From Roseibium aquae (GTDB lineage Bacteria > Pseudomonadota > Alphaproteobacteria > Rhizobiales > Stappiaceae): a stretch of 52,347 nucleotides of DNA. The stretch's first letter is position 1; each line of letters starts with the position of its first letter. A program made the position numbers and the translations under genes. The notes below the pieces were generated by a model. That model ran no database searches. It worked only from the letters and a program-made list of their open reading frames with translations, and was not told the DNA's origin. This document shows, piece after piece, positions 33,434-41,054 of this stretch. The stretch is from assembly GCF_008711285.1 (NCBI RefSeq), contig NZ_VXDC01000016.1, positions 1-52,347 of the forward strand. Reading direction: 5' to 3'.

Positions 33434-33843
33434 CTTTTGATCCCACCATGACTGACAAGGCGCAAGCCGCCTGGGGTCCGGACATGCCGGACTGGGTCCG
33501 CGAACTTGCCGCGCTGGCCAGCCGCACCAGCCTGAACGCGGCTGCCAAACGCCTCGGCTATTCGCCTGCGACCCTCAGCCAGACGCTCGCCAACAAGTAT
33601 CCCGGCGATCTGGAAAAGATCGCGGCGACCGTGCGCGGCGCGCTGTTGGGCGAGACGGTTGTCTGCCCGGTGCTCGGAGAAATCGGCCGGGATGCCTGCC
33701 TTTCCTGGCAGGCAAAACCGCGGGCCGTCACCAACGCCGTGCGCACCCGCGTTTTCCGGGCCTGCCGGTCCGGCTGCCCGAATTCCCGCCTCAAACCCCG
33801 CACCCCGATCCACGAGCCCCCGGAGGAGAGCCATGCTGAGTGA
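33430..33843 (+). CDS. early phage protein with transcription-regulator-like HTH
   Basis: This 137-residue protein starts at ATG 33430, overlapping the previous stop by ATGA. Residues about 20-60 (LAALASRTSLNAAAKRLGYS, then PATLSQTLANKYPGDLEKI) form a helix-turn-helix, similar to a small regulator family of Mu-like phages. The tail has three cysteines (CPVLG, DACLSW, CRSGC) that could bind a metal. The end overlaps the next gene by 11 bases. Confidence 0.55.
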   Translation: MTFDPTMTDKAQAAWGPDMPDWVRELAALASRTSLNAAAKRLGYSPATLSQTLANKYPGDLEKIAATVRGALLGETVVCPVLGEIGRDACLSWQAKPRAVTNAVRTRVFRACRSGCPNSRLKPRTPIHEPPEESHAE

Positions 33844-34090
33844 CGACATCACCAATCTGTGCCGGACCCTGTTCGTCAAGGCCCAGGACTTCGAGGCCAG
33901 CGATCCCATGCATGGCTATCTGCTGCGGATTGCCGGGCGGGTGGCCACGTACCGGGACCAGATCCGGCAACTGGAGCAGGCGGTGGTGCCCGGGCACGCG
34001 AGGGGCATGACCGTGATCGACCTCAGCGGCGACACGGTGGTCCCCTTTCCCAAGGCCCGGCTGCCCCGGCCGGATGGAGGGGTGTCATGA
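33833..34090 (+). CDS. small early phage protein, unknown
   Basis: The 85-residue protein starts at ATG 33833 behind GGAGAG, inside the previous gene. It is acidic at the N-terminus (MLSDDITNLCRTLFVKAQDF), then helical, and ends with a proline-rich tail. It is coupled by ATGA to the next gene. No family is recognised. Confidence 0.5.
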   Translation: MLSDDITNLCRTLFVKAQDFEASDPMHGYLLRIAGRVATYRDQIRQLEQAVVPGHARGMTVIDLSGDTVVPFPKARLPRPDGGVS

Positions 34091-34422
34091 TTTCGACAGG
34101 CCACTGGACGCGGCGGGAACTGGCCATGCTGGTCGGCCTCGACCGCATGGGCGACAGCATCGAGGACATTGCCCTGGTGCTGGAGCGGACCGAACTCGAC
34201 GTGCGCACCGGTCTTGAGACCGCCAAGGCCATGCTGCCGCTGCCCGGGGACCTGCCGAGGATCCGCAAGCGCCGGCGCATGTGCGTGCTGCGCAATCGCA
34301 ACCCCGTCCCGGCGCGGCCATGCCCCGGCCGCACGACCCCGGAGGCCACCGCCGCCCTGATGGGCGACCCGGCTCCGGGGCGCAGTGCCCTGGACCAAAT
34401 CCAAGCAGCCAAAGGAGACTGA
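34087..34422 (+). CDS. small early phage protein with HTH-like start
   Basis: This 111-residue protein starts at ATG 34087. The first 55 residues (HWTRRELAMLVGLDRMGDSI, then EDIALVLERTELDVRTGLE) look like a helix-turn-helix of the SANT/Myb-like or sigma type. The rest is basic and proline-rich. It may regulate early transcription. The evidence is limited to composition and position. Confidence 0.5.
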   Translation: MISTGHWTRRELAMLVGLDRMGDSIEDIALVLERTELDVRTGLETAKAMLPLPGDLPRIRKRRRMCVLRNRNPVPARPCPGRTTPEATAALMGDPAPGRSALDQIQAAKGD

Positions 34423-34424
34423 CC

Positions 34425-35123
34425 ATGGACACATTGACCGGCGGCCCCGAGACCCGTCAGGACCCGCAGGCCGGGGACGGCAACCCGCGGCAGGCCGCGG
34501 ACGGGGTTCTCGATCTGGGCGGACAGCGCTACATGCGCGATGCCAAGGGCAACCTGGTGCCGCTCGCCAATGTCAAGCCGCAGCACAAGCTGGAGGACGA
34601 GACGGTGCGCAAGATCATCGCCCATGCGGACGCCCTGTCGGCACAGATCGGCCGGTTCAAGGGCCATACCACAACGGATCTGGGGGAGCTCGACGCGCTG
34701 CTTGCCCAGGAATACGGGGCGGTGAAGGGCGGCAAGAAGGGCAACCGGACCTATCAGAGCTTCGACGGGCTGATGAAGGTCACGGTGCAGGTGTCGGATT
34801 TCGTGGATTTCGGGCCGGAGCTCCAGACCGCCAAACAGCTGATCGACGCATGCCTGACCGAATGGTCGGCGGACAGCCGCCCGGAAATCAAGGCGATCGT
34901 GACGCGGGCCTTCAACACCGACAAGGAAGGCCAGATCAACAAGTCGGACATCTTCCTGCTGCTGCGGCTCGACATTGCCGATGCAAGGTGGGGCCGGGCC
35001 ATGGACGCGCTGCGTGACGCCATGCGGATCACCGGCTCGAAATCCTATGTCCGCTTCTATCACCGCGCTGCCCCGGAAGCGGCCTGGCAGCCGATCACCA
35101 TTGATCTCGCCAAAGTGGTGTAA
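34425..35123 (+). CDS. DUF3164 phage protein
   Basis: The protein of 232 residues starts at ATG 34425 behind AAAGGAG. The blocks YMRDAKGNLVPLANVKPQHK and GKKGNRTYQSFDGLMKVTVQ, together with DKEGQINKSDIFLLLRLDI, are the DUF3164 signature. The family is widespread in Mu-like phages in this place and is sometimes mislabelled as a sulfate transport protein; nothing here is membrane-like. A role near DNA (Gam-like position) is possible. A 47-base piece of a homologous gene lies at the fusion joint 5472-5518. Confidence 0.85.
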   Translation: MDTLTGGPETRQDPQAGDGNPRQAADGVLDLGGQRYMRDAKGNLVPLANVKPQHKLEDETVRKIIAHADALSAQIGRFKGHTTTDLGELDALLAQEYGAVKGGKKGNRTYQSFDGLMKVTVQVSDFVDFGPELQTAKQLIDACLTEWSADSRPEIKAIVTRAFNTDKEGQINKSDIFLLLRLDIADARWGRAMDALRDAMRITGSKSYVRFYHRAAPEAAWQPITIDLAKVV

Positions 35124-35167
35124 AACAGGAATTGCACCAAAGGAGAGCGCCCGCACAGGAGGCAGGC

Positions 35168-35398
35168 ATGGTTTACCGCAAGGACGAAAACGGCAACCCG
35201 GATCCGCGCCATCACCGGCATAACGATCAGGTGATCGCCCTGCGGCTCGACAAGCTGATGTCCGCACAAGAGCAGATCTATTGGCACATCACCCCGCATC
35301 CGGAGCTTGGCGGGCGAACGCCCATGGAGCTGAGCGCGGAGGGCCGCCACGAGGACCTGTTCGCCCTGATCGACCGGATGGAAGCGGCGAGGCGGTGA
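35168..35398 (+). CDS. small early phage protein, unknown
   Basis: The 76-residue protein begins at ATG 35168 (MVYRKDENGNPDPRHHRHND). An upstream start would lack a ribosome site, while GGAGGCAGG precedes this one. It is hydrophilic with a histidine-rich start and no known family. It lies between the DUF3164 gene and another small gene. Confidence 0.45.
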   Translation: MVYRKDENGNPDPRHHRHNDQVIALRLDKLMSAQEQIYWHITPHPELGGRTPMELSAEGRHEDLFALIDRMEAARR

Positions 35399-35401
35399 TC
35401 C

Positions 35402-35710
35402 ATGACCCGGCCCGGATCCCCCTCGTCCCACCCACCCGCTCCCGACTTCGCGGAGACGGAGGCCCTGCGCTCGGCCCGGGCGCGGCTTCTGCGGGAAGCC
35501 GAGCGCCGGCGCTACCGGCTCCACCGCCTGTCCGGGCTGACAGGAGACCTTAAAGCGGCCACGACCGAACTGCTCCGCCGGGAACTGGCGGCGGCCACGC
35601 GCGCGCCAAAGGGCGATGAACAGCGCCAGGCGGCACCGGAATCCCCGGTGCCGCCGGATATGCCTGAGCCCCCGGTGCGCTGCCGCTGGCTGCCCTACCG
35701 CGACGATTGA
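35402..35710 (+). CDS. small early phage protein, unknown
   Basis: This 102-residue protein starts at ATG 35402, three bases after the previous stop. An arginine-rich helix (ALRSARARLLREAERRRYRL) is followed by a proline-rich tail, so nucleic acid binding is plausible. No family is recognised. Confidence 0.45.
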   Translation: MTRPGSPSSHPPAPDFAETEALRSARARLLREAERRRYRLHRLSGLTGDLKAATTELLRRELAAATRAPKGDEQRQAAPESPVPPDMPEPPVRCRWLPYRDD

Positions 35711-35719
35711 GGACCGCCC

Positions 35720-36373
35720 ATGAGCGACCTTGCACGCATCCACATTCTCAAGAAACAGGCCGGTCTCGATGACGATGCCTATCGCGATCTTCTGGAACGG
35801 GAGACCGGCAAGCGCTCGGCCCGCGCGCTGAGTCCCCGCGAGCGGCAGGCAGTCATCCGGGCCTTGATGCGTCTTCAAGGACCGGTTCTGGAGCTGGCGG
35901 CGGACCGCAGCGCCTATGCGCGCAAACTCCGGGCGTTGTGGTGCACCGGCTACTGGCTGGGCGTGATCGACACCCGTGCGCCGGAGGCCATGCGGGCCTT
36001 TCTCAAACGCCAGACCGGGCTCGACAGCGACCGGTTCCTGCGCGACCCGAAGGACGCGGACAAGGCGATCGAGGCGCTGAAGGACTGGATCCGCCGCAAG
36101 ACCGCCAATCCCGGCCTGTTCCGGATCGAGAAGGGCCTGCCCGCGATCTACAACAATCCGCAGTTCCAGGTGGTCCTGCATGTCTGGTCCAAGCTTGCCG
36201 CTGTGCAGGCGGCGCCCTCCAGCACGCTGACCGGCTATCTGATCGACACGTTCGGCCATGGCGATCCGGAGCGCTTGAACGGCGCCGACTGGATCGCGGT
36301 ACACCGGGAGCTTGGCACGCTGTACCGGGCGACGCTGGTGCGCCGGGGCGCACGGGGGACCAGGCGCCCATGA
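35720..36373 (+). CDS. gemA: GemA (Mu gp16), DUF1018
   Basis: The protein has 217 residues and starts at ATG 35720. The start MSDLARIHILKKQAGLDDDA with YRDLL and the block NPQFQVVLHVWSKLA are diagnostic for DUF1018/GemA. In Mu, GemA modulates host gene expression and DNA supercoiling. As in Mu, it is coupled (ATGA) to the gene in the Mor position. Confidence 0.9.
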   Translation: MSDLARIHILKKQAGLDDDAYRDLLERETGKRSARALSPRERQAVIRALMRLQGPVLELAADRSAYARKLRALWCTGYWLGVIDTRAPEAMRAFLKRQTGLDSDRFLRDPKDADKAIEALKDWIRRKTANPGLFRIEKGLPAIYNNPQFQVVLHVWSKLAAVQAAPSSTLTGYLIDTFGHGDPERLNGADWIAVHRELGTLYRATLVRRGARGTRRP

Positions 36374-36738
36374 GCCCGCCGTCCGCTCCTTTCGCGCCCC
36401 CGGCCCATATCGCGCCTTATGTGGAGGTGCTTGGCGAGGCGCTGGCGATCCGGTTCTTTCTGGCCTTTGGCGGCTCGGAACTCTATCTGCCCCGGCGCCC
36501 GGATCGCTCCATGGTGGTGGAATTGACCGGCCCGGACAAAGCGGCCATGCTGGCCGAACACCTTGGCCCCGGCATCGTGCGCGTGCCGATCCCCAAGCCC
36601 TGGCTGGCCGCGGTCCTGGAACGGGAGGGCAAGTCCAAGGCGGCGATCGCCCGGCTGCTCCATGTGGACCAGACCACGGTCCGCCGCTGGGCGGCCCGGG
36701 CGCGCGACCGTACTCAACTCTCCCTGTTCGACACCTGA
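36370..36738 (+). CDS. Mor-like middle transcription activator
   Basis: This 122-residue protein starts at ATG 36370, overlapping the gemA stop. The N-terminal half (IAPYVEVLGEALAIRFFLAF, then GGSELYLP) resembles the Mor/C dimerisation region. The C-terminal half has a clear helix-turn-helix (GKSKAAIARLLHVDQTTVRR). Order and size match Mu gp17 Mor, which switches on middle and late genes. A binding site was not located. Confidence 0.7.
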   Translation: MSPPSAPFAPPAHIAPYVEVLGEALAIRFFLAFGGSELYLPRRPDRSMVVELTGPDKAAMLAEHLGPGIVRVPIPKPWLAAVLEREGKSKAAIARLLHVDQTTVRRWAARARDRTQLSLFDT

Positions 36739-36828
36739 TCCCTGATCATCCGGGCTCCCGCGTGGGTGATGTTTTCGCGGTCCTTCCGGCACGGTTTTCC
36801 CATGAGTTTGACGAACCGGGACCGAGCC

Positions 36829-37497
36829 ATGACATTGACCGCGCGCAGCCTCAAACGCCTTGACGGCGTCCATCCCGATCTTGTGCGGGTGGTGGAACGG
36901 GCCGCCGCGACCACCTCCCAGCCGTTCCAGGTGATCGAGGGCGTGCGCAGCCTTGCCCGCCAGCGCCAGCTTGTGAACCGGGGCGCGTCCAAGACCCTCA
37001 ACTCAAGGCATTTGTCCGGCCACGCGGTCGACCTGATGGCGATGATCGGCACCCGGGTCTCCTGGGAAGTGCCGCTTTATTACCGGATCGCCGATGCCAT
37101 GAAGGAGGCGGCCCGCGATCTGGGCGTGCCGCTGGAGTGGGGAGGCGACTGGGCCTCTTTCTTTGACGGCCCGCATTTCCAGCTGCCCTGGTCAACCTAT
37201 CCCAAATCCGCCAATCCGGCACGGGCCGCCGCGCCGCCCGATGTGAGCGAACGGGCCGAGACGCGGGCCTCCAGGGTTCTGGCCATCGGGGACCGGGGCG
37301 CGGCGGTCCGCACCCTGCAGGACAGTCTTTCGCGCCTCGGCTTCGCGCTCGTCCAGGACGGGGTCTTCGGGCCGCAAACGCGCCGTGCCGTCAAGGCGTT
37401 CCAAGCCTTCGCGGGCCTTGCCGTGGACGGGATCTTCGGACCGGTCAGTGCCCGCGCCCTGCGCCTTGCCCTCAAACGCCGGGTGAGGCCCGATTGA
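36829..37497 (+). CDS. endolysin: M15-type peptidase with peptidoglycan-binding domain
   Basis: This 222-residue protein is read from ATG 36829; ATG 36802 would add nine residues. The first domain has the M15/VanY zinc motif SRHLSGHAVDLM (H-x6-D, about residues 66-72) and GPHFQLPW with the last ligand (about 118). The C-terminal domain (about 155-215) is a PG_binding_1 repeat (GAAVRTLQDSLSRLGFALVQ, then DGVFGPQTRRAVKAFQ). It should cut peptide cross-links of the wall at lysis. No signal peptide is seen, so passage through the holin is expected. Confidence 0.85.
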   Translation: MTLTARSLKRLDGVHPDLVRVVERAAATTSQPFQVIEGVRSLARQRQLVNRGASKTLNSRHLSGHAVDLMAMIGTRVSWEVPLYYRIADAMKEAARDLGVPLEWGGDWASFFDGPHFQLPWSTYPKSANPARAAAPPDVSERAETRASRVLAIGDRGAAVRTLQDSLSRLGFALVQDGVFGPQTRRAVKAFQAFAGLAVDGIFGPVSARALRLALKRRVRPD

Positions 37498-37509
37498 AAG
37501 GAGCTTTCA

Positions 37510-37737
37510 ATGACTGACACCAAACCGCTGTTCAGGTCCAAGACCTTCTGGGGCGCGGCTGTGGCCGTGCTTGGCGCGCTAGCCGGACTGTTCGGGATCG
37601 AGATCACGGCGGCCGACCAGGCGGAGCTGACAGGCCTGACGGACCGGATCTTTGCCGCCTGGGACAGCCTGGCGGTGATCGCGGGCGCGCTGCTGGCCAT
37701 CTATGGCCGGGTGACGGCCCGGCAAAAAATCCGGTGA
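37510..37737 (+). CDS. holin-like protein
   Basis: The protein has 75 residues and starts at ATG 37510 with AAAGGAG. Two hydrophobic helices (about 12-32 and 50-66) with a short polar link and a basic C-terminus (RVTARQKIR) give a class II holin layout. It lies directly behind the endolysin. Confidence 0.75.
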   Translation: MTDTKPLFRSKTFWGAAVAVLGALAGLFGIEITAADQAELTGLTDRIFAAWDSLAVIAGALLAIYGRVTARQKIR

Positions 37738-37740
37738 GGC

Positions 37741-37971
37741 ATGGGATGGCTCGCCGTTCTCAAGGCGCTCAGCGCCTTCCTTGCCGAAATCGCCGCGACC
37801 GTGCGGACCCGGCGGCTGCTGGCGGCCGGCCGGGCGGAGGCGGTGGCGCAAAGCCTGACGGAGGCCGCCCATGCGCTTGAACGGGCAAGGGCCGCGGAAG
37901 GGGCTGTGCGCGCTGAGCTTGACGCTCATCCTGACCGGCTGCGTGACGATGACGGGTTCCGGAGGGATTAA
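37741..37971 (+). CDS. Rz-like inner-membrane spanin subunit
   Basis: The 76-residue protein has an N-terminal hydrophobic segment (WLAVLKALSAFLAEIAATV) and then an alanine- and glutamate-rich coiled helix, with an Rz1-like lipoprotein nested in another frame of its 3' half. That arrangement is typical for i-spanins. It is rather short for the family, so confidence is moderate. Confidence 0.5.
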   Translation: MGWLAVLKALSAFLAEIAATVRTRRLLAAGRAEAVAQSLTEAAHALERARAAEGAVRAELDAHPDRLRDDDGFRRD

Positions 37972-38167
37972 ACCGGCGGACCGTCAGGGCGGGGTGACCG
38001 TGCTTGAAAAATCCGGTCTCCGGCCGGTTCTCCTGTGCGGGACCGTTGATCCGATCCGCTGGTCGCTCAAGGACACGGACGGCACCATCGAACAGGTAAA
38101 GGTGCTGAACGCCAAATGGCGGGCGCTGTGCGGCCCGCCTGCCGGACATCCCGGCCATGCTCCCTGA
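37871..38167 (+). CDS. Rz1-like outer-membrane lipoprotein (o-spanin)
   Basis: The protein has 98 residues and starts at ATG 37871 inside the preceding gene in another frame. The N-terminus GLCALSLTLILTGC is a lipoprotein signal with lipobox LTGC and cysteine about residue 24. The mature part is mainly hydrophilic. Overlap with the upstream spanin candidate matches Rz/Rz1 pairs that fuse the membranes in the last step of lysis. The end overlaps the gp25 gene. Confidence 0.65.
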   Translation: MRLNGQGPRKGLCALSLTLILTGCVTMTGSGGIKPADRQGGVTVLEKSGLRPVLLCGTVDPIRWSLKDTDGTIEQVKVLNAKWRALCGPPAGHPGHAP

Positions 38168-38486
38168 GACCTTGAAAGACTGGGCGAGCCTGATCGCCGT
38201 GCTCCTGTCGCTCGGCGCCATCGTGCATTCCTGGCTGACCTCCCGGGTGAAGGTGAATTCGGAACATCTGAAAGCGGTCGACCAGAAGCTGATCGAGCTG
38301 GACCGGCGGATCCAGGCGGCCGAAAGCGAGCTGTCCCATCTGCCCGCCAAGGACGATGTGCTGGAGCTGAAACTGGCGCTGGCGGAACTGCGCGGCACGG
38401 TCGGGCGGCTCGATGAAAGCCTGTCGGGCGTCTCGCGCACCGTGCACCGGGTGGAGGACTATCTGATGAAGGAATCGAGCCGATGA
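38157..38486 (+). CDS. Mu gp25-like protein (DUF2730)
   Basis: The 109-residue protein has an N-terminal membrane helix (DWASLIAVLLSLGAIVHSWL) and a long coiled coil (LKAVDQKLIELDRRIQAAES). This is the DUF2730 layout of Mu gp25, of unknown role, always just before gp26 and the small terminase gene. Confidence 0.8.
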   Translation: MLPETLKDWASLIAVLLSLGAIVHSWLTSRVKVNSEHLKAVDQKLIELDRRIQAAESELSHLPAKDDVLELKLALAELRGTVGRLDESLSGVSRTVHRVEDYLMKESSR

Positions 38487-38779
38487 GCTATGCCGACCAT
38501 GCGGCGGCCGATTGCCGCCTGATCATCCTGAAAGCTCTGGCGGGCGAGACCGACCACCGGCTCAACGAGACCCTGATCCAGAAGATCCTGGAAAGCTTCG
38601 GGCACACGAAGCCCCGCGATTATGTGCGCACGCAGCTGAGCCGCCTGGAAAACCTGGGCGCGGTGCGCCTGTCTGCCGCTGGGTCGGTCCTGGTGGCCGA
38701 GTTGCTTGGCCCCGGCCTTGATCATGTGGAACGCCGGGCGCTGCTGGACGGTGTGCTCAAACCCTCGCCCGGGACCTGA
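38483..38779 (+). CDS. Mu gp26-like protein
   Basis: This 98-residue protein starts at ATG 38483 with overlap. It has a winged-helix look (RLIILKALAGETDHRLNETL, then YVRTQLSRLENLGAVRL) and sits between gp25 and gp27 as in Mu. It may bind DNA or assist the terminase. Confidence 0.7.
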   Translation: MSYADHAAADCRLIILKALAGETDHRLNETLIQKILESFGHTKPRDYVRTQLSRLENLGAVRLSAAGSVLVAELLGPGLDHVERRALLDGVLKPSPGT

Positions 38780-38781
38780 CC

Positions 38782-39396
38782 ATGGGACGGGTCAAGAAGG
38801 GGCGGGGGCGCCTGTCCGCCATCGAGCAGCTGCCACCGGCCTGCGATCCGGTGATTGCCTGGGCCGCGAATGAGTTGCGATCCCGCGACCAGACCCAGAA
38901 GGAGATCTATGAGGAGTTCTTTCTGAAACTGGAGGTGCTTCAGCGCGAGCATCGCGGCGAACTGGACTTTGCCATTCCCTCCTTTTCCGCCTTCAACCGC
39001 TATGCGATCAAGCTCGCGACCTTGACCCGGCGGCTGGAGGACACGCGGGCGATCGCCGCCAGTATCGCGGAAAAATTCGATGCGCAGGCGTCCGACGATC
39101 TGACGCTGATCGCGGCCGAGGCGATCAAGACGCTGGTCTTCGAGGTGCTGACGGACGCGGGCGAAAGCGGGATCGACCCGAAAGGCGCGCTCAATCTCGC
39201 CGGGGCGCTTCGGGCCGCGGCGCAGGCGCAAGGCGTCTCGACCCAGCGGCGCCAGAAGGTGGAAAGCGATTTTGCCAGACGGACGGAAAAGGCCGTCGAC
39301 CGGGTGGCGAAGGTGAAAGGCCTGAGCGCGGACACGGCCGAGGCGATCAAGGCGCAGATCCTGGGCGTTGCCAAACCGGGGGAGGGGGCGGCATGA
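38782..39396 (+). CDS. small terminase subunit (Mu gp27, DUF3486)
   Basis: The 204-residue protein begins MGRVKKGRGRLSAIEQLPPA, the conserved start of DUF3486. The N-terminal helix-turn-helix part (TQKEIYEEFFLKL) is followed by long helices suited to ring formation. It recognises phage DNA ends for headful packaging with gp28. The stop overlaps the large subunit start. Confidence 0.9.
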   Translation: MGRVKKGRGRLSAIEQLPPACDPVIAWAANELRSRDQTQKEIYEEFFLKLEVLQREHRGELDFAIPSFSAFNRYAIKLATLTRRLEDTRAIAASIAEKFDAQASDDLTLIAAEAIKTLVFEVLTDAGESGIDPKGALNLAGALRAAAQAQGVSTQRRQKVESDFARRTEKAVDRVAKVKGLSADTAEAIKAQILGVAKPGEGAA

Positions 39397-41054
39397 GTTC
39401 CCCGCTCACAAAAGCCGACTGGACGGAGCTGCGCCGGGCGTCGATGACGGCCATCGACCGGATCGCGGACCAGGTCGGCCTGCCGAATGTGCTGCTTGGC
39501 TATCAGTCGAGGGCCGTCGGCCTGCTGGAATCGACAGCCATCCGGGTGCTCTTTATCGAAAAGTCCCGGCGGATCGGCATGACCTGGGGGCTGGCGTCCT
39601 ACGCGGTGCTGCGCGCGGCCCGGGAAAAATCCGCCGGCGGCATGGACGCCATGTATATCTCCTATTCCCAGGAAATGACCCGCGAGTTCATCGATGCCTG
39701 CGCCATGTGGGCAAGGGCCTATGCGGTGGCGGCACTCTCCGAGGACGAGTTCCTGTTCGAGGACACCGACCCGGCCGACCCGGCAGAGACAAGGCACATC
39801 CAGGCCTTCCGGATCCGGTTTGCCTCCGGCTTTGAAATCCTGGCGCTGTCGTCGGCGCCCCGTTCGCTCCGCGGCAAGCAGGGCGTCGTGATCATCGACG
39901 AGGCGGCGTTCGTCGATCAACTTGCCGAACTATTGAAGGCCGCGCTCGCCTTTTTGATGTGGGGCGGGCAGGTGGTGGTCTGTTCCACCCATGACGGCAG
40001 CGACAATCCGTTCAACATCGCCGTTCAGGACATTCTGGCCGGCCGCTCGAAATACGCCCATCTGCGCGTGGATCTGGACGATGCGCTCAAGGACGGGCTT
40101 TATGAGCGGATCTGCCTGGTGCAGGGCCGGGCGTGGAGCCCGGAAGGCGAGGCCGCGTTCCGGCAGGACATCATCGATTTTTACGGCGAGGGCGCGGACG
40201 AGGAACTGTTCTGCATTCCGGCCATGGGCTCGGGCACCTGGCTCGCAGCTCCCCTCATCGAAGCGCGGATGACCGCCGATGCCCCGGTGCTGCGGCTCGA
40301 TCTGCCCCGGGACTTTCTGCATCTTGACCGGCTGGCCCAAAGGATTTTGGTGGCGCCGTTCCGCGACGCGCTCGAGGCGGTGCTGGAGGATCTCGACCTA
40401 TCCCCGCTTTATGCCTTCGGCTTCGATTTCGGGCGGGTGTCGGATCTGACCGTCGGCTGCCTGCTTTCGATCGACAAGCGGCTTACCCGCCGCGAGGTGC
40501 TCTCCTTTGAACTCAGGGGCGTGCCGGGCGAGGAACAAAAGGCCATTGTCAAAGCCGTTTTATCCGCCGTTCAAACCCGGCTTGTCGGCGCGGCGTTCGA
40601 CGCCACCGGCATGGGCTGGACGGTCGCCGAGGACATGGGTCGGCGGTTTGGCCTGCGCGAAGATCCGGAGGGCGCCGGGCTGGTGATGGCCGTCCATTTT
40701 TCCGAAACCTGGTACCGGCTGGAAATGCCGCCGCTGAAAGCCGCCTTCGAGGACGAAACGCTGTTTCTGGGCCGGGACGCGGATCACCTGAGCGACCTGC
40801 GCGCCGTCAAACTGATCCGGGGCATTCCGCGCGTGCCGCCCGTCCGTGAAGGCGAAAAGGGCAAGAAGCGTCACGGCGATTATGCCATCGCGCTGGCGCT
40901 GGCGCATTTTGCCAGCCGGATGCAATGGCGGGAATTCGGCTATGAGCCCGTGCCGCACAGCCCGTCGCGGTTCGAGGAGCGCGGGGCGGAGGACCGGGAC
41001 AGCCTCGACGGGGCCTTCAGACTGGCCGGATCCCGGCGGAAAGGGCTGTGGTGA
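39393..41054 (+). CDS. large terminase subunit (Mu gp28)
   Basis: The protein of 553 residues starts at ATG 39393. The ATPase part has a deviant Walker A (FIEKSRRIGMTWGLA, about residue 50) and Walker B VVIIDEAAF (about residue 168). The nuclease part has FGFDFGRVSDLTVG (about 345), with acidic residues of the RNase-H fold. It pumps DNA into the procapsid and cuts host-flanked concatemers as in Mu. The stop overlaps the portal start (TGATG). Confidence 0.95.
   Translation: MSSPLTKADWTELRRASMTAIDRIADQVGLPNVLLGYQSRAVGLLESTAIRVLFIEKSRRIGMTWGLASYAVLRAAREKSAGGMDAMYISYSQEMTREFIDACAMWARAYAVAALSEDEFLFEDTDPADPAETRHIQAFRIRFASGFEILALSSAPRSLRGKQGVVIIDEAAFVDQLAELLKAALAFLMWGGQVVVCSTHDGSDNPFNIAVQDILAGRSKYAHLRVDLDDALKDGLYERICLVQGRAWSPEGEAAFRQDIIDFYGEGADEELFCIPAMGSGTWLAAPLIEARMTADAPVLRLDLPRDFLHLDRLAQRILVAPFRDALEAVLEDLDLSPLYAFGFDFGRVSDLTVGCLLSIDKRLTRREVLSFELRGVPGEEQKAIVKAVLSAVQTRLVGAAFDATGMGWTVAEDMGRRFGLREDPEGAGLVMAVHFSETWYRLEMPPLKAAFEDETLFLGRDADHLSDLRAVKLIRGIPRVPPVREGEKGKKRHGDYAIALALAHFASRMQWREFGYEPVPHSPSRFEERGAEDRDSLDGAFRLAGSRRKGLW

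Noticed and set aside
34425..35123. Annotation of the DUF3164 gene as a sulfate transport protein, which could be linked to the SulP cargo.
   Set aside because: The protein has no membrane segments, and the label is a known propagated misannotation. No link to SulP is supported.
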